The notes below the pieces were generated by a model. That model had not been told where the DNA came from, did not search any database, and saw only the letters and a list, made by a program, of their open reading frames with translations. 50,098 nucleotides of DNA. It comes from Pirellulales bacterium. Its GTDB lineage: Bacteria > Planctomycetota > Planctomycetia > Pirellulales > UBA1268. The stretch spans positions 1 to 50,098 of the forward strand of contig JAFMIU010000017.1 in NCBI GenBank assembly GCA_017853835.1. The letters run 5' to 3'. Below, one piece after another: positions 26,241 through 35,294 of this stretch (position 1 is the stretch's first letter; each line of letters begins with the position of its first letter). The position numbers and the translations under genes were made by a program.

Positions 26241-27634
26241 GGTGCGTCTCCGCCGTTGGCTGGCCGCGGATCGCGCGATGCCACCGCGGCCCGTGATGCG
26301 CCGCCGAGGATCGCAACCCATCGTTGCTCGAACGCGTCGGCGGCGGCGAGCGACCGGAGAAGGGGCTGAACGACGAGCCGCGACACGATCGTCTCCTCGA
26401 AGCCGCGCTCGAGGGCGACGTGATAGAGATGGCGTGAGATGGATGGCGGGATGAGCCGGAGCAGCGACCACGACGATTGGCCGGGTGGTCCGCCGAGGGC
26501 CGCTGCCAGTTCGTGGCGGTCGTGCATGGCCGAGGGCGACCGAAGGATCTGGAGGCTGCGGAGGATCGCGTGGCTCACGACGTGCACCAGCGGCAGCACC
26601 CGGAAGCCGAGGCCGATCTCCGCCAGAATGATGCCGGCCTGCGTCATCGAGGCGTAGGCAAGCATGCTCTTGAGATCGGTCTGCACGCTGCCGACGGTCG
26701 CCGCATGGAGGGCGGTGCCCGCGCCGATCACGACGAGCAGCCAGGCGGCGATGGGAGCGGCGTCGAGCACCGATCCGCACCGCAGCAGCACGTAGGCACC
26801 GGCGTGAATGGAGAGGGCGCCGTAGAAGATGGCGCTCGACGGCGTGGGGCCCTCCATGGCCCGGGGAAGCCAGCCGGAAAACGGGACCTGTGCACTCTTG
26901 CCGAGGGCGGCGAGGATCAGCAGCAGTCCCACCACCGGCGCCGTGGCGGGAGGCAGGGTGCACACGGCGTGCGGCCAGGTGCCGGCAAACGCCGCCGCGA
27001 AATCTCCCGTGTCGGTGGCGCGGTGCAGCACCACGCTGGCGGTGAGCAGCCCCACATCACAGACCCGGTAGGTGATGAAGGCTCGCACCGCCGCATCGAC
27101 GGCATTTCGACGTTCGTGGAAGAACCCGATCAGCAGGGCCGACGAGATCCCGAGGCACTCCCAGCCCGCGAACAACACGTCGATGCTCCCGGCGAGCACC
27201 ATCAGGTTCATGCCAGTTCCGAAGAGCGCCAGCAGCGCGAAGAACCTCGTGAACCCCGGCTCCCGGTGAAGGTATTTTCCGGCGAACGCATTGACCAGGG
27301 CGCAGAGCCCCGTCGAGAAGCAGACGTAGGGAACCGAAAGCGCGTCGGCGACCAGTTCGATCGACGCTTCGTGATGGCCCACGTGAAAAAGCGTGCCGAG
27401 ATGCACGACGTGTGCCGTGAAGCCCTGGCTGGCAAGCGTGGCGAGCGTGACGAGGGCCGCGATGAAGCCAGAGGCGAAGGCCACGGCCACGATTCGCGTC
27501 GTCTCACGTTCCCGGAGCGGCCGGCCGACGAGCGCGGGAAGTCCGATCGCCACGAGCGCGGCCGGCGGTGCGATCACCTGCCAGGCGACGAGGGCCGAAA
27601 AGGGGTCACGGATGAGTGCGTTGAGCGAGATCAT
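26237..27634 (-). CDS. dabB: DabB-like NuoL-family membrane subunit
   Basis: 465 aa; ATG 27634 overlaps the dabA stop. It is a NuoL/MrpA-type membrane protein (proton-conducting transporter family). The hallmark GKSAQVPFSGWLPRAMEGPTP followed by SSAIFYGALSIHAGAYVLLR is intact and includes the conserved channel lysine. Also present are GWECLGISSALLIGFF and TDLKSMLAYASMTQAGII. In DAB complexes DabB couples cation flux to DabA, which converts CO2 to bicarbonate vectorially. It is shorter than NuoL because the C-terminal lateral helix is missing, as is usual for DabB. The first gene after dabA in this operon, with 4-base overlap, is the expected place for dabB. Confidence 0.88.
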   Translation of the reverse strand: MISLNALIRDPFSALVAWQVIAPPAALVAIGLPALVGRPLRERETTRIVAVAFASGFIAALVTLATLASQGFTAHVVHLGTLFHVGHHEASIELVADALSVPYVCFSTGLCALVNAFAGKYLHREPGFTRFFALLALFGTGMNLMVLAGSIDVLFAGWECLGISSALLIGFFHERRNAVDAAVRAFITYRVCDVGLLTASVVLHRATDTGDFAAAFAGTWPHAVCTLPPATAPVVGLLLILAALGKSAQVPFSGWLPRAMEGPTPSSAIFYGALSIHAGAYVLLRCGSVLDAAPIAAWLLVVIGAGTALHAATVGSVQTDLKSMLAYASMTQAGIILAEIGLGFRVLPLVHVVSHAILRSLQILRSPSAMHDRHELAAALGGPPGQSSWSLLRLIPPSISRHLYHVALERGFEETIVSRLVVQPLLRSLAAADAFEQRWVAILGGASRAAVASRDPRPANGGDAP

Positions 27635-30600
27635 GGGATGGACGTTGCCGCGTGGGCGTGGGGCACCGTGCCCGCGAGGAGTCGGGCGGGAGGAACGTAG
27701 CCACGGTGGCCCCGATACCACGCCACCGACGAAGACGCCGTGGGGAGGGCGTCGGATTCCGGAACGTAGGGGATGAAAGCCACCGTGCCGGCCGGCGAAC
27801 GATGAAGCACGAGGGCACCGGTTTCCGGATGCCATGACACGAGCTGGATCCAGCGGTTGGAGAAGAGAGGCTTCACCGCGGGCAGGCGATCGAGCACGTC
27901 GAGGATGCGCTCGGGCGAAGCCTCCACGACCATCAGGAGTCGAACTGGTTCGTGGATGTCGACGCCCTGAAAGGGGAGGCCGGTGCGAAGGTCGCTCGCA
28001 TGGCCGTCCATCACACCGATCAGGCCGGTGATGTTGTGGGGGAGTTTCGTGCCGGCCCCATACACGAGCGGGTCGAGTCGCGAGAAGGTGTAGGCGAGGT
28101 TGATGCCGCCGCACACGGGTCCGACCGCTGCGAGCGTGCGTTCGAGCACGCGTCCGTCGTCGTCGGTCGTCGGATCGTACGACACGAGAAACGACCGCCG
28201 GTCGAGGTAGAGGCCTCGCGTGGCGTCGCGCCGTCCCACGACGCAGACGGCCGTGCCGGCGTGGCCATATTCCGGACGCACCTGCGCGAGGTCGGCGGCC
28301 CGCCCCTGCACCCGCCGAAGCGCTTCGCCGGCCGACACGTCGAGCGGCACCGAGTCGAAGCGGCGACACCGTTCCTGGGCGTCGAGCCGTCCTGCCTCGA
28401 GCCCCAGCCGACGCAGCGCGTCGAACTCGCTTCGGTGGCTTCCCGGAATGTGATCGGTGTCATACCACGTGATGGTGCTGGTGCAGGTGTCCTGCATGCC
28501 CCCGACAAACACGACGTCGTCGGGGATGGAGAGCCCTGCGTCACCCAGGAGCTGCCGCACCCACGGGCTGTTGGCCATGAGGGCGAAGGCCCGCGCGTTG
28601 GGGCCGCCACGGCCGCCTCCGCAGGCACCGCAGTCGTAGGCGCTCTCGTGGGGGTTGTTGAGGCTCGTCGAGCCATGGCCGATCAGCGCCACGATTCTCG
28701 CGAGATTCGTGGTGAGCCCGATGTCTTCCAGCAGGCGACGGACCATTCCCGCCTGCTCCTCGATGGAGAATCCTGCGAGCGTGCCGTTGGTGAGGCGTGT
28801 GTCGTCGCGACGCGTCACCTCGAGACGGGTCGGAATCCGACGTCGACCGAGTTCGGCGGCGCGGGAGGCGAGCCGCGCGGTGAGCCTCGGGAAGGCGACT
28901 CGTGCCACGAGTGGGATCGCGGCGAGCGCGCCGCCCACGGCGGTGAGCAGGCCGCCTCGAATCAGCGACTGGCTCCCCTGCGTCACACCCCCTTGGAGCC
29001 ATCCCAGCCCGCGACGCAGGGTCTGGCGGAATCGGTGACCGTCGCGGGCCGTCTCTTCGGGGACTTCGGCAACGGTGTGCCCCGGCCGCACGACGATCGG
29101 GCACAATGGCACGGCATGCCAGTCGTCGATGCCCCGAAAGTACATCGGCACCGAAAAGAAACCGGCCGCACCAAACGTCTGCACGTCGTGACAGAGTTCT
29201 TCCATGGCCCTGCGAAACGACTCGCATCGATCGTCGATGCAGAACACCGTCTGAAATCGTGGCCGTATGGCTTCCGTCGGATGCTGCCGGCGATGGTGAC
29301 GGTAGGCGGCGAGCGAGTCGAGGACCTCCGTGCGGTGACGGCGTTCGTAGGCGAGATGGAACAGCCGACGTCGGGCGATGTCGTCAAAGGCGGCGACGGC
29401 GTGCTCGAACTCATGGAGCGCGTTGTCGTCGAGGCTTCGAATGTCGGAGCCGGCGAGTCCCACGAGCTGGGCGACCTGAAACAGGAGGAATGCCCGGGCG
29501 ACGCTGCCGGGGCCGCGTCGGGGCGGGTAGCGATCACGGAGTTCGAGCCACAGTTCGCCGAGGAACGCTCCAGGCGAGCGTTCGTCATCGCGTGCGGGCG
29601 CATGGTCCAGCCGGTCCGCGGCCCACTCGACCGCGAGCCGGTCGAGCACGAGCCGCAGGGCGACGAGGTCGATGACGCGGGCCGGGAGCGCCTCCACGGG
29701 CGCGCGATCAGGGCGTGCCTCGAGCTGGCGAACCATGCCGGCCCAGCCGCGCAGCGTTACAAGTGACGCCGTGAGGTAGTCGGGCCAATGATCCTCCGGA
29801 ATGCCGAGGAGGCCCAGCTCCTCGGCGATCACATCGAGCGCCGCGGCGCGTGGGTTTGAGGAGGACATCGCGGCGCGGTCGCAGGCCCGGCGGATGTCAC
29901 GAAGCCGCGACGGCATGCCACGGTTCCACGCCTCGACGGGTCCGAGACGTCCTGAATACACGCCGGCCACGGCCGCCAGCAGCCCGCGATCGCGATCGGG
30001 CATCGGCCACGAGGCGACCCCCTGGTCGAGATAGGCCGCGACCATCCGGATGAGAAGAGGATGCACGAGCGCGTCGGTGTCGAGCGTCGGCATGACCGCC
30101 ATGATCAGGTCGCGATGTCGGATCGGCGGAGGCACGTGCACGACCGACGGGCGGGAGCCGACGGTCGATTCGACGCACGCGTGCCAGAGATCCCTGGCAA
30201 CGGCATCTTCGAGCGCCTCGCCGCCATGGGCTGCCGCATCGGCCATGGGATTGGCGTCGGCCGCGGCTGATTCGAGCAGCCGGGTGCGGGAGAGGGGATC
30301 GAGATCGTCGCGGAGGTGCTCGATCGCGTCGCTTTCGGTGAGCGTCCAACGCACGGCCGCATCGTTCTCGAGCCGAACGCCATGGAGCAGGAGCTGGAGT
30401 TGGAGCTGACCGAGCGTGGTGCGGCCACCGGCGAGCGGCGAGTCGAACCGGGATCCCAGGTCGTGCGTGAGTTCTGATTCGATGTCCACGACCCGGATGC
30501 GGCCGCTCGCGAGATGGTCGCGATACTCGCTCTCGGGCAGGAAGGGCTGTGAACGGTTGAGCCGGGAGGCCCGGATCACGGCCTCGTCGAACGACATGTC

Positions 30601-30714
30601 CTCGAACCCCTGCAGCGGGTTGAGGGCGACGAAGGAATCGATCGGCCCCTGGGGCGGCAGGAACCGAGCCGCCGCCGCGATGAGCTGCTCGAGGGTGTCG
30701 TGGTGGACGGACAT
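27631..30714 (-). CDS. dabA: DabA-type inorganic carbon uptake subunit (DUF2309)
   Basis: 1,027 aa from ATG 30714, which has no clear ribosome-binding site. DabA is a cytoplasmic zinc protein related to beta-carbonic anhydrases that, with DabB, turns CO2 into bicarbonate using a cation gradient. The predicted zinc-site residues are all present: FCIDDRCESF (C492, D494, R496) and GHGSTSLNNPHESAYDCGACGG (H680, C695). The H-to-C distance of 15 residues equals that in Halothiobacillus DabA (H524, C539 in the published numbering). The N-terminus SFVALNPLQGFEDMSFDEA is typical for DUF2309. It is at the upper end of the family's length. It leads the operon dabA - dabB - second channel subunit - SulP-PII, with all starts overlapping preceding stops. 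Confidence 0.95.
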   Translation of the reverse strand: MSVHHDTLEQLIAAAARFLPPQGPIDSFVALNPLQGFEDMSFDEAVIRASRLNRSQPFLPESEYRDHLASGRIRVVDIESELTHDLGSRFDSPLAGGRTTLGQLQLQLLLHGVRLENDAAVRWTLTESDAIEHLRDDLDPLSRTRLLESAAADANPMADAAAHGGEALEDAVARDLWHACVESTVGSRPSVVHVPPPIRHRDLIMAVMPTLDTDALVHPLLIRMVAAYLDQGVASWPMPDRDRGLLAAVAGVYSGRLGPVEAWNRGMPSRLRDIRRACDRAAMSSSNPRAAALDVIAEELGLLGIPEDHWPDYLTASLVTLRGWAGMVRQLEARPDRAPVEALPARVIDLVALRLVLDRLAVEWAADRLDHAPARDDERSPGAFLGELWLELRDRYPPRRGPGSVARAFLLFQVAQLVGLAGSDIRSLDDNALHEFEHAVAAFDDIARRRLFHLAYERRHRTEVLDSLAAYRHHRRQHPTEAIRPRFQTVFCIDDRCESFRRAMEELCHDVQTFGAAGFFSVPMYFRGIDDWHAVPLCPIVVRPGHTVAEVPEETARDGHRFRQTLRRGLGWLQGGVTQGSQSLIRGGLLTAVGGALAAIPLVARVAFPRLTARLASRAAELGRRRIPTRLEVTRRDDTRLTNGTLAGFSIEEQAGMVRRLLEDIGLTTNLARIVALIGHGSTSLNNPHESAYDCGACGGGRGGPNARAFALMANSPWVRQLLGDAGLSIPDDVVFVGGMQDTCTSTITWYDTDHIPGSHRSEFDALRRLGLEAGRLDAQERCRRFDSVPLDVSAGEALRRVQGRAADLAQVRPEYGHAGTAVCVVGRRDATRGLYLDRRSFLVSYDPTTDDDGRVLERTLAAVGPVCGGINLAYTFSRLDPLVYGAGTKLPHNITGLIGVMDGHASDLRTGLPFQGVDIHEPVRLLMVVEASPERILDVLDRLPAVKPLFSNRWIQLVSWHPETGALVLHRSPAGTVAFIPYVPESDALPTASSSVAWYRGHRGYVPPARLLAGTVPHAHAATSIP

Positions 30715-30825
30715 GGCGTGATGAGGGGGAGCGCGAAAGGGGGGCCGGAAGGCGAACGCAGGACACGGCGCGGAAGAATGCCGCGCGGGGACGACACGGG
30801 ATGCCGCGCGGGCGGCAGCCGGTGA

Positions 30826-31170
30826 TCAGCCTGCCGTCGGGGGGCCGCGAGAGACGGCGCGGCCGCCGAGCGATGGTCCCGACACCACCGACCTGATGAC
30901 GCACACGCCGGTGGCCGCCGACCGAGCCGACATCGGGGGCGTGTGATGGGCCAGAGGATGAAAGTCGCGGGCCTCCTCCTCTTCGGAGTCCTCCTCTTCG
31001 CACTCCTCTGCGAGGGCCGTGGTGTCGGCCACGTCGTCTGGCTGGCCACTCGAGGGCGACTGGATTGAGATCGCCACCGGGGATGCCACCGACTCCGTCG
31101 GCGCCATCCCTGAAAGGATCGACGCCAGGCATGCCAGTCCGGCCAGCAGCAGTCGCAGGTGGGAGATCAT
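30826..31170 (-). CDS. Small secreted acidic protein, 114 aa, unrecognised
   Basis: The N-terminus looks like a signal peptide (MISHLRLLLAGLACLASILSGM, cleavage near SVASP). The mature part has an acidic run (EECEEEDSEEEEARDFHP) followed by a Ser/Ala/Gly-rich tail. No family is recognised and the ribosome-binding site is weak, so the gene call is tentative. It is on the dabA strand, 111 bp upstream, and could share its transcript. The reading frame also makes sense as a leader or as a small metal- or cation-binding secreted protein, but this is speculation. Confidence 0.5.
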   Translation of the reverse strand: MISHLRLLLAGLACLASILSGMAPTESVASPVAISIQSPSSGQPDDVADTTALAEECEEEDSEEEEARDFHPLAHHTPPMSARSAATGVCVIRSVVSGPSLGGRAVSRGPPTAG

Positions 31171-31280
31171 CGTGACGTTGGCACCAGCCCGGAGGGTGAC
31201 GGGATGATCGACCTCCGGTGCCGCTAGTCTACGCCGTGATCCAAAACCGCACCAATTCCATTTCTTCGGAAAAACGGCGA

Positions 31281-32282
31281 TCAGAACCTGTCGGAATCGT
31301 TGCCGTCGGCCCGCTGGCCGAGGCTCGCCAGCACGGAGCCGGCGATTGATTTGGAGACGGACTGGACGTGGCCGTCGCCGAAGGCGAAGACGACCGTCTC
31401 GGGATGGAAACTTCCAAAGACGTGGCTCGAAACCGTCGGGTCGGTTGGGCTCATGGCGAGGCCGATGTCGAGCGTCATCCGGACGGAGGAGTGAAGCCCG
31501 CCGTCGTTGTGCGTTACGTACAGCGTGTTATCGTAGCCGGACCGGCCAAACTGGTCCGGCGGGATGTGCTTTTCGCCCGCGAAGATCGTGCGGCTCAGGC
31601 CGTCGGTGATGGCCTTGAACGGCAAGCCAGGATTGGCGAGCGGCATCACGGATTGACCGGTGCCCGAGGCCTGTTTGAGCGAGTAGGCGGGAGCAAGGGG
31701 AAACGGTCCGGTCGATTGGTACTCGGGCGGTTCGTACCAGATCGATCCGTCGGGGTGATGCACCTGCCGATCCCCAGCGTTGGCAGCGTAGTCACCACAG
31801 GCACCATTCCCGCCAGGTACTGGATCGGTCGTGAACCGCACCGGGCGAGGAGAGGCGGGGCAGAACATCATGGGGATGGCGGTGCGCATGGCCCCGGTTG
31901 AGTGAAAAACCGCGTTGGTCAGGTCCTGAACCCCGCCGTCACGAAGACTGGCCCCAGGACGGGCGGTCGTGAAGAGTTCGTGCGCCGCCCGTTCCTCCAC
32001 GAACGGCAGCATGACGACGACCCAGGAATGGGACGAGGGCTTGTTGCCAGATCGGGCATACGGCAGATGCCGTTTCGCATCGTGATGGGTGTGAAATGCC
32101 TGGGCGAGTTGGCGGAGGTGATGACCGCACTGGGAGCGTCGAGCGGCCTCGCGCGCCCCCTGCACCGCCGGCAGAAAGAGGCCGATGAGCGTGGCGATGA
32201 TCGCGATCACCGTGAGGAGTTCAACGAGCGTAAAGGCTGTTCGCGGAGATGCGGTCTGGTGTGTGGGCTGAGGTGATCGCAT
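31281..32282 (-). CDS. DUF1559 protein with pilin-like N-terminus
   Basis: 333 aa. The start at ATG 32282 puts the type IV pilin-like signal ([19 protein letters not shown], then [16 protein letters not shown]) about 14 residues from the N-terminus, as usual. The C-terminal region contains the conserved [11 protein letters not shown] block (H-X9-DG-like signature) common to DUF1559. Planctomycetes carry many such proteins, thought to be pseudopilin-like secreted proteins of unknown role. The gene overlaps the 3' end of the sulfatase by 62 bp in another frame, so the two are translationally close. No Shine-Dalgarno motif is evident; coupling to the sulfatase is likely. It is the last gene of the sulfatase operon. 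The 110 bp beyond its stop hold no recognisable terminator. Confidence 0.88.
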   Translation of the reverse strand: MRSPQPTHQTASPRTAFTLVELLTVIAIIATLIGLFLPAVQGAREAARRSQCGHHLRQLAQAFHTHHDAKRHLPYARSGNKPSSHSWVVVMLPFVEERAAHELFTTARPGASLRDGGVQDLTNAVFHSTGAMRTAIPMMFCPASPRPVRFTTDPVPGGNGACGDYAANAGDRQVHHPDGSIWYEPPEYQSTGPFPLAPAYSLKQASGTGQSVMPLANPGLPFKAITDGLSRTIFAGEKHIPPDQFGRSGYDNTLYVTHNDGGLHSSVRMTLDIGLAMSPTDPTVSSHVFGSFHPETVVFAFGDGHVQSVSKSIAGSVLASLGQRADGNDSDRF

Positions 32283-33714
32283 GTGAGACTGCCGGCGATG
32301 GCACGGGCACCGCTGACGTGGTCGAACGACGGGATCGTCGGGCGCGAGGGTCATACGACGGATTGGGGCCCCGGGGAATCGACGCCGACGTCTCCTGCTG
32401 CCACTGCCGAAGGGTGACGAGCATCGCGGCAGCGCGGTCTGGTTGGGCCACTGCGAGATTCTCACGCTCACCGGGATCATTGTCGAGGTCGTAGAGTTCG
32501 ATCCGGCCGCCATCCTCGAAGAACTCGATCAGCTTGAAGCCGCCCTCGCGCATGGCACTTGCCGGGGTCGCTCGACCGACATAGCAGGGGAAGTGCCAGA
32601 ACAGCCGCTGCCTCGGCAGCGAACCCTTGCCCGCGAGGAGCGGCTCGAGGTTCGCGCCATCGAGCGACTGACGAGGCGGCGGCTCGGCCCTCGCGAGGGC
32701 GATGAGGGTGGGATAGCAATCGATGGTGCTGACCGCGATGTCGCACGTGGTGCCGGGCACGCCGACGCCGGCGCCGGCCATCACCAGCGGAACGCGGATG
32801 CCGCCTTCGTAGAGTTCGCCCTTGCCGCCTCTCAGGGGGGCCACGGTCTTGGCAAGGCCACCGTTGTCGCTCGTGAAGACCACGAGCGTGTCATGAGCGA
32901 GCCCGAGCTGCTCGAGCCGCTCAGCGATTCGGCCGACGTTGCGGTCGACGGCCTCGACCGTCGCCGCCAGGGCCGGGTCGTGGCGCGAGTCATCCGACGC
33001 CTTTGCCTTGGCCTCATACTTCGCGGCGAGTTCCGGCTCGGGTTCGAAGGGCTCGTGGGTGGCGTGATCGGCGAGGTAGACGAAAAACGGGCCCGACTTT
33101 TCCCGCGTCATGAAGTCGAGCACCTGATCCGTCAGGCGGTCGGAGAGCTGCTGGCCATCGGCGTTGACGTAGGCATCCTTGGCGAAGCCGAGGTTGTCGG
33201 GGAAGACGACGGTGTCGAACCCCTGACCGCCTGGGGTGACCGGCCCGGTGCGGCCGCGACCGAGGTTCCACATGCCAAAAAACCCAGTGGCATAGCCCTG
33301 CTCACGAAGGGTTTCGGGAAGCGTCACCACCTCGGTGGCGAGTTCCGATCGGCTCTCTGCGGCCAGGAGTTTGTGCCACGGCGACCCGGGAGGCTGACGG
33401 GGATCGACGACCGTGTAGATGCCGTGGCGAGGGGGATACTGGCCAGACATGAGGCAGGCCCGCGTCGGCGCGCAGTTGGGGGCGCTCGCGTACGCCTGCG
33501 TGAACACGATGCCTCGCCGCGCCAGTCGGTCGATGTTTGGTGTTTCGACGAAGTCGTTGCCCATGAAGCCGACATCCCGCCAGCCCAGATCGTCGATCAG
33601 GATGAAGACGATGTTGGGCGGGCGACCTGGCGCTGCGAAGGATGACGCGGCCGTGAGGCATGTGGCAAGGTAGGCAGCCAGCCCCGCCACCAGCCAACAA
33701 CGCGTCGTGTTCAT
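32221..33714 (-). CDS. Secreted formylglycine-dependent sulfatase
   Basis: 497 aa; ATG 33714 overlaps the stop of the YHYH-PEBP gene. Signal peptide [20 protein letters not shown], cleavage near SSFAA. The alkaline-phosphatase-like sulfatase domain starts [19 protein letters not shown], where the Asp pair binds calcium. The modification site is CAPTR (C81, C-x-P-x-R), so it needs a formylglycine-generating enzyme. Further sites are [16 protein letters not shown], and TSDNGGLAK. In a typical sulfatase the segment after the site reads GKWHLG; here it is MWNLG, so one conserved lysine and histidine are not present, which may change substrate or activity. It is likely periplasmic or extracellular and acts on a sulfated polysaccharide or glycan. 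Confidence 0.92.
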   Translation of the reverse strand: MNTTRCWLVAGLAAYLATCLTAASSFAAPGRPPNIVFILIDDLGWRDVGFMGNDFVETPNIDRLARRGIVFTQAYASAPNCAPTRACLMSGQYPPRHGIYTVVDPRQPPGSPWHKLLAAESRSELATEVVTLPETLREQGYATGFFGMWNLGRGRTGPVTPGGQGFDTVVFPDNLGFAKDAYVNADGQQLSDRLTDQVLDFMTREKSGPFFVYLADHATHEPFEPEPELAAKYEAKAKASDDSRHDPALAATVEAVDRNVGRIAERLEQLGLAHDTLVVFTSDNGGLAKTVAPLRGGKGELYEGGIRVPLVMAGAGVGVPGTTCDIAVSTIDCYPTLIALARAEPPPRQSLDGANLEPLLAGKGSLPRQRLFWHFPCYVGRATPASAMREGGFKLIEFFEDGGRIELYDLDNDPGERENLAVAQPDRAAAMLVTLRQWQQETSASIPRGPNPSYDPRARRSRRSTTSAVPVPSPAVSHAITSAHTPDRISANSLYAR

Positions 33715-35294
33715 CTCGACTCCGGTCGTTCGTAGGAAAAGGTGAGCGTGCCCTCCGCCAGCGTGATGTCGGCGATCACGTTGAGCAGCGCCTCCCGGGT
33801 GTCCTTGCCGGCCGACATCCTCGGCATGGCAGAAAGGGCATAGACGGTGACGTGATAGTCCTTGACGCCCGGGCCCTTGGAGCACATCGGGTCATACGCT
33901 GCCTTGCCTTTGTCGTTCGCCCCTGTCGTGCCGATGGATCGCGAACCCTTTGGCAGCGACGTCACGGATGAAGGAATGCCATGGACGACCCAATAGCTCT
34001 TCACTCGATCGGGTGCTTCGTGCCAGAGCACGACCGCATACGAGGCGGTGCCGGGTGGGCCAGCGTTCCAGGCCAGCGGCGGTGAGATGCCGGCGCCATC
34101 GCAGGTGAACTCGACAGGAAGCCTCCCCTCCGCGCCGATCGCATCGCTCGTGATCGTGAGCCCGCGGTTCGGGTTTGACTTCGGCCGCGTGGGGCGTTGG
34201 GACTCCCTGGGGGGCGCTGATGGTCGATCGCGGCCAGGCCCACGCCGGCGTGGAGCGTAGGTTTCGGTGGTCGAGCGGCCGCTCGGATCGGTGGAGGTGA
34301 AGGTTGCCGACCCGTCGTCTCGCACCGTGTATTCGACCGTGCCCGTGCGCCCCGCGACCTCGTAGGTGAGCGTTCGCGTGGCGGGGCCGCTCGCATCGAA
34401 GCCGATGATCCTCGCGCCGCGAAGCGGTGGCAGCGCCTCGCGCACGCCTTCCGCCCGGGGCTGGGGATCGACCTGGCCGTCCCGCTCGATGACCTCGCCC
34501 CGAAACCCGCCGTTGAGATAGGGATAGGCCTTCGTGGCGTGGTAGTGATAGTGGCCGTGGGCGTCTTCGTGGCCGCCCATCCAGTCGAGATCCTCGGCGG
34601 GGGAACCATCCGGCTCCGTGAAGCCGTAGATCGGATAGCCGTCGAGGGCATAGGCGAGCGGTGTGCCAGGGCCCACGATCTTCTGGAGGTGAACGGGGGC
34701 GACGTGATAGTGGTAGTCGTCGGCTCGGCCACAGTGGCCGCCGTAGTCGTCGAGTTCGCCGATGGCGAGGGCATCCTCGCCGCGGTTGTTGAGCGGGTTG
34801 AAGATCGGGATGCCGTTGACCGCCACGGCGATGGCCCCTCGGAGGAAACGATTCTTCGTGGTCTGTGGAGTCGCGGCGGGCACGGGATGCAGCGGGATCC
34901 GCCAGGCGTTGGCTCCCGTGTAGTGCTGGGGGAGCGGCACCTGCTGCTGCCAGGCGCGAATCCCGATCATCATCGGATGATCGGGAATTCCGTCCGATTC
35001 GATGAAGAACCACTGGTCGTCGCGGCGGGTCGTGATCTCGCCGCGGTCGACGAACGGGGCGAATGCGTCGGTGATGGCAACCGGGGCGGTGTCGGTCTTC
35101 GTGGCGGCGATCAGGCGAAGGGCGCTGCTCGGAGCCTGGTCGCTCATCGTCGGCTGGCTGGTGTCGGCGTCATGACCGTCGGCCTCATTACGATGCCACG
35201 GGTGCGCACGAACCACCGACGCCGCGAGCAGGCTCACCACCATCATCACCGTTCCCATCGCCCTCGCTGGGGATCTCCGGGTGGCGTGCGTCAT
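33711..35294 (-). CDS. Secreted YHYH-domain protein fused to a PEBP (YbhB/YbcL-like) domain
   Basis: 527 aa; ATG 35294 overlaps the preceding sulfatase stop. A hydrophobic signal region (MGTVMMVVSLLAASVVRA) follows a short basic N-terminus; ATG at codon 13 would give the same signal. Residues about 60-330 form a YHYH domain with the defining motifs DDYHYHVAPVHL and HGHYHYHATKAYPYL; the histidines probably bind a metal. A Pro/Arg-rich linker (350-375) leads to a C-terminal phosphatidylethanolamine-binding-like domain (LTITSDAIGAEGRLPVEFTC, SYAVVLWHEAP, YWVVHGIPSS). YHYH and YbhB-type proteins are of unknown function. Their fusion between two sulfatases, in one overlapping operon, suggests a shared extracellular substrate, but no activity can be named. 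Confidence 0.85.
   Translation of the reverse strand: MTHATRRSPARAMGTVMMVVSLLAASVVRAHPWHRNEADGHDADTSQPTMSDQAPSSALRLIAATKTDTAPVAITDAFAPFVDRGEITTRRDDQWFFIESDGIPDHPMMIGIRAWQQQVPLPQHYTGANAWRIPLHPVPAATPQTTKNRFLRGAIAVAVNGIPIFNPLNNRGEDALAIGELDDYGGHCGRADDYHYHVAPVHLQKIVGPGTPLAYALDGYPIYGFTEPDGSPAEDLDWMGGHEDAHGHYHYHATKAYPYLNGGFRGEVIERDGQVDPQPRAEGVREALPPLRGARIIGFDASGPATRTLTYEVAGRTGTVEYTVRDDGSATFTSTDPSGRSTTETYAPRRRGPGRDRPSAPPRESQRPTRPKSNPNRGLTITSDAIGAEGRLPVEFTCDGAGISPPLAWNAGPPGTASYAVVLWHEAPDRVKSYWVVHGIPSSVTSLPKGSRSIGTTGANDKGKAAYDPMCSKGPGVKDYHVTVYALSAMPRMSAGKDTREALLNVIADITLAEGTLTFSYERPESR

Noticed and set aside
27952..29766. Plus-strand open frame (604 codons) opposite dabA
   Set aside because: Composition is typical of antisense shadows; DabA catalytic motifs on the minus strand are decisive.
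31180..31222. Partly paired dyad (CCGGAGG ... CCTCCGG with GGCA/TGCC outside) after the DUF1559 gene
   Set aside because: The loop is 16 bases, arms are interrupted, and there is no T-run; too weak for a terminator call.
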